From: an uncultured Sporolactobacillus sp.
GTDB taxonomy: Bacteria > Bacillota > Bacilli > Bacillales > Sporolactobacillaceae
Direction: 5' to 3'
Assembly (NCBI GenBank): GCA_900543345.1
Contig: UQRJ01000169.1
Location: 1-6,745 of the forward strand
DNA length: 6,745 nucleotides
Part shown: in pieces, positions 5,700 to 6,745 of the stretch
How positions within the stretch are numbered: the first letter of the stretch is position 1
Layout: every line of letters begins with the position of its first letter
Notes under the pieces: generated by a model
Told to the model about the DNA's origin: nothing
The model's database searches: none
What the model saw: only the letters and a program-made list of their open reading frames with translations
Position numbers and translations under genes: made by a program

Positions 5700-6344
5700 T
5701 TATTTATAAAGTTCTTTTTGAGCTTTCCGCACTTCTGCCACCATTTCGGCAGCATTTTTTGAAACGCTTTCATAATCTCCGGTTTCTGCCGGTTTAGTCA
5801 GGCTTCCGCCGGTACCGACGGCGGTACATCCGGCAACAAACCAATCTTTGATATTCTTTGTATTTACGCCGCCCGTGACCATTATGTTAACCTGCGGCAG
5901 TGGCGCTTTGATTGATTTAATCATTTTGCTGCCTACCACACTGCCCGGGAATAATTTAATAATATTTGCTCCGGCTTCAAGTGCGTGTTTGGCTTCATTA
6001 ACGGTCATACAGCCGGGAATATATGGAATCTGGTAAAGATTGCACATTTTTGCGGTAGCTTCATCAAAAAGGGGCGATACAATGAAACGAGCGCCGGCAA
6101 TAATGGATATGCGAGCGGAAACCGCGTCGAGTACCGTTCCCGCTCCGACAAACAGATTCGGATTATCACTGAATTCTTTGATTAAGCTGTTTGCGTCGGG
6201 TATGGTGTACGTTAACTCGACGGCATTAATACCGCCGGCATGAATGGCGTCGATTATTTTTTTGGCTTTTTCAGTCGAGTCGGCACGAACAACCGCGACG
6301 ATCCCTTCGTCTTCAATTTTTTTCAGCGTGTTAACATATTGCAT
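5700..6344 (-). CDS. eda: KDPG/KHG-type class I aldolase
   Basis: A 214-residue cytosolic aldolase, the usual length for Eda, which splits 2-keto-3-deoxy-6-phosphogluconate to pyruvate and glyceraldehyde 3-phosphate. Counted from the ATG at 6344: VAVVRAD contains Arg20, NAVELTYTIP contains the conserved catalytic Glu43, FVGAGTV (65-71) is the phosphate/pyruvate-site loop, IVSP lies at 88-91, and NIIKLFPGS carries the Schiff-base Lys130. VTGGVNTKNI (156-165) and VGTGGSL (176-182) close the barrel. I reject the upstream GTG at 6353 because the Shine-Dalgarno AGGAG touches it, whereas AGGAG is 8 nt from the ATG. A paralogue acting on 2-keto-3-deoxy-6-phosphogalactonate (DgoA) would look alike. 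It has a strong promoter and a 111-nt gap to a dehydrogenase remnant and uxaA1, so it is probably cotranscribed with the uxaA genes. Sampled GC (109 of 240 over 5701-5820, 5821-5880 and 5941-6000) is lower than in its downstream neighbours. Confidence 0.93.
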   Translation of the reverse strand: MQYVNTLKKIEDEGIVAVVRADSTEKAKKIIDAIHAGGINAVELTYTIPDANSLIKEFSDNPNLFVGAGTVLDAVSARISIIAGARFIVSPLFDEATAKMCNLYQIPYIPGCMTVNEAKHALEAGANIIKLFPGSVVGSKMIKSIKAPLPQVNIMVTGGVNTKNIKDWFVAGCTAVGTGGSLTKPAETGDYESVSKNAAEMVAEVRKAQKELYK

Positions 6345-6361
6345 CTTAATCACTCCTATGT

Positions 6362-6433
6362 TTAAATTTCTCTCCGCGTTTGCAACAAATGATCATAAAA
6401 GCACATGCTTATAGCGCTTTCAACCCACTTCAT
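6362..6433 (-). CDS. Possible 23-codon leader ORF before the aldolase
   Basis: A small ORF starts MKWVESAISM and ends LLQTRREI. It is preceded by GGGGTGATCG directly before the ATG; GGTGATC pairs well with the 3' end of 16S rRNA at a proper aligned spacing. Its TAA is 17 nt before the aldolase ATG and just before the aldolase AGGAG. It lies within the predicted long leader, overlaps the cre-like box, and has no recognised family. No run of a single amino acid suggests classical attenuation. It could be a translational leader or chance; only the ribosome binding site and placement support it. Confidence 0.35.
   Translation of the reverse strand: MKWVESAISMCFYDHLLQTRREI
6409..6422 (-). promoter_or_regulatory. 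cre-like box (CcpA) in the aldolase leader
   Basis: On the minus strand TGAAAGCGCTATAA matches 13 of 14 positions of the degenerate cre consensus TGWNANCGNTNWCA. It lies about 120 nt downstream of the predicted transcription start and 65 nt before the aldolase ATG, a place where bound CcpA acts as a roadblock. It suggests that glucose represses the aldolase and uxaA genes. Confidence 0.55.
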
Positions 6434-6486
6434 CGATCACCCCGTTTTTCAAATTTTCAGCTGTTTGACGATGTGTTTACACTGGC

Positions 6487-6535
6487 AATATGATAATTCG
6501 TGTTAACCTCAACTATAATATGTTATTATCATATT
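6487..6535. repeat. 11+11 bp perfect inverted repeat downstream of the aldolase promoter
   Basis: AATATGATAAT (6487-6497) and ATTATCATATT (6525-6535) are perfect reverse complements separated by 27 nt. The element spans about +6 to +54 of the predicted transcript. Two half-sites this far apart could bind a repressor dimer pair or loop DNA; in RNA they could form an AT-rich stem. The 27-nt spacer also contains GTTAAC, a palindrome. Confidence 0.5.
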
Positions 6536-6547
6536 TCCATCAATGCT

Positions 6548-6576
6548 ATTGTAAATGCTTACATAATAGATGTCAA
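6548..6576 (-). promoter_or_regulatory. Strong sigma-A promoter of the aldolase operon
   Basis: On the minus strand a perfect -35 TTGACA (6571-6576) is followed by exactly 17 bp and a -10 TACAAT (6548-6553, 5/6). The predicted start is near 6541, giving an unusually long leader of about 197 nt before the aldolase ATG. This is the best promoter in the window. Confidence 0.8.
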
Positions 6577-6582
6577 TAAAGC

Positions 6583-6594
6583 ATTTGATCAAAT
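6583..6594. promoter_or_regulatory. 12-bp palindrome next to the aldolase -35
   Basis: ATTTGATCAAAT is a perfect 12-bp palindrome 6 bp upstream of the -35 hexamer, about -42 to -53 relative to the predicted start, a common place for an activator or an upstream repressor site. The remaining DNA from 6595 to 6696 is AT-rich and holds a further small palindrome GCAAA-T-TTTGC (6621-6631), but no gene that I can support. Confidence 0.4.
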
Positions 6595-6696
6595 ATTATT
6601 CGATCATTTTGCTCTTTTTAGCAAATTTTGCAATATCATAAAGCCCCTAGGCCAGTTTTTTTAATGGTCGACTTCTCGAAATGAACTCACTTTGTT

Positions 6697-6745
6697 CTGT
6701 CTCTTATACACATCTCCGAGCCCACGAGACCCTAAGACATCTCGT
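6697..6745 (+). other. Illumina Nextera i7-side adapter (artefact)
   Basis: Positions 6697-6715 are the Tn5 mosaic end in reverse (CTGTCTCTTATACACATCT), 6716-6730 are CCGAGCCCACGAGAC (Nextera read-2 tail), 6731-6738 (CCTAAGAC) occupy the i7 index slot and 6739-6745 begin the P7 tail (ATCTCGT). Genomic sequence ends at 6696. Confidence 0.98.

Noticed and set aside
6650..6675. Possible plus-strand terminator (GC-rich CCCCTAGGCC followed by seven T)
   Set aside because: The stem is only about three base pairs and there is no plus-strand gene to the left for it to serve.
49..6696. CRISPR array, tRNA, rRNA, insertion sequence or phage genes
   Set aside because: I saw no regular spaced repeats, no tRNA-like CCA-ended folds, and no transposase or integrase motifs. 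The only transposon sequence is the Tn5 mosaic end of the library adapters.

Overview
The window is a fragment of a bacterial chromosome from a Bacillota (Firmicutes) organism, probably Bacilli-like. This rests on the Enzyme I sequence, sigma-A promoters with 17-bp spacers, GGAG-type ribosome binding sites, AT-rich intergenic regions and CcpA-type cre boxes. It is not clean genomic sequence: positions 1-48 and 6697-6745 are Illumina Nextera (Tn5) library adapters, each with an 8-nt sample index. The biological insert is therefore 49-6696 (6,648 nt) and its ends have no biological meaning.

All convincing genes lie on the minus strand, so the region reads right to left. 6345-6696 is an elaborate control region: a near-consensus promoter, a palindrome just upstream of its -35, an 11+11 bp inverted repeat just downstream of the start point, a cre-like box and a possible 23-codon leader ORF. 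5700-6344 encodes a KDPG/KHG-type aldolase. 5572-5699 is the C-terminal scrap of a D-isomer-specific 2-hydroxyacid dehydrogenase, without start or body. 5265-5555 and 4096-5268 are the small (SAF) and large subunits of a split altronate/galactarate-type (UxaA) dehydratase, overlapping by ATGA. 3824-4095 is an intergenic region with two inverted repeats and the ptsI promoter. 2096-3823 is a complete PTS Enzyme I (ptsI) with no ptsH in front of it. 316-1950 is an IlvD/Edd-family dehydratase. 49-315 looks like control DNA for a leftward gene that lies almost wholly outside the window.

Together the genes suggest sugar-acid catabolism. The two dehydratases (UxaA type and IlvD/Edd type) would make 2-keto-3-deoxy sugar acids from aldonates or hexuronate-derived acids, and the aldolase would cleave the phosphorylated product to pyruvate and a triose phosphate. 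Enzyme I supplies phosphoryl groups to PTS transporters. No 2-keto-3-deoxygluconate kinase, transporter or dedicated regulator is present, so the substrate is not fixed. I found no clearly new biological system. The most interesting points are the truncated dehydrogenase at the aldolase/uxaA junction, which coincides with a base-composition step, and the dense control regions.
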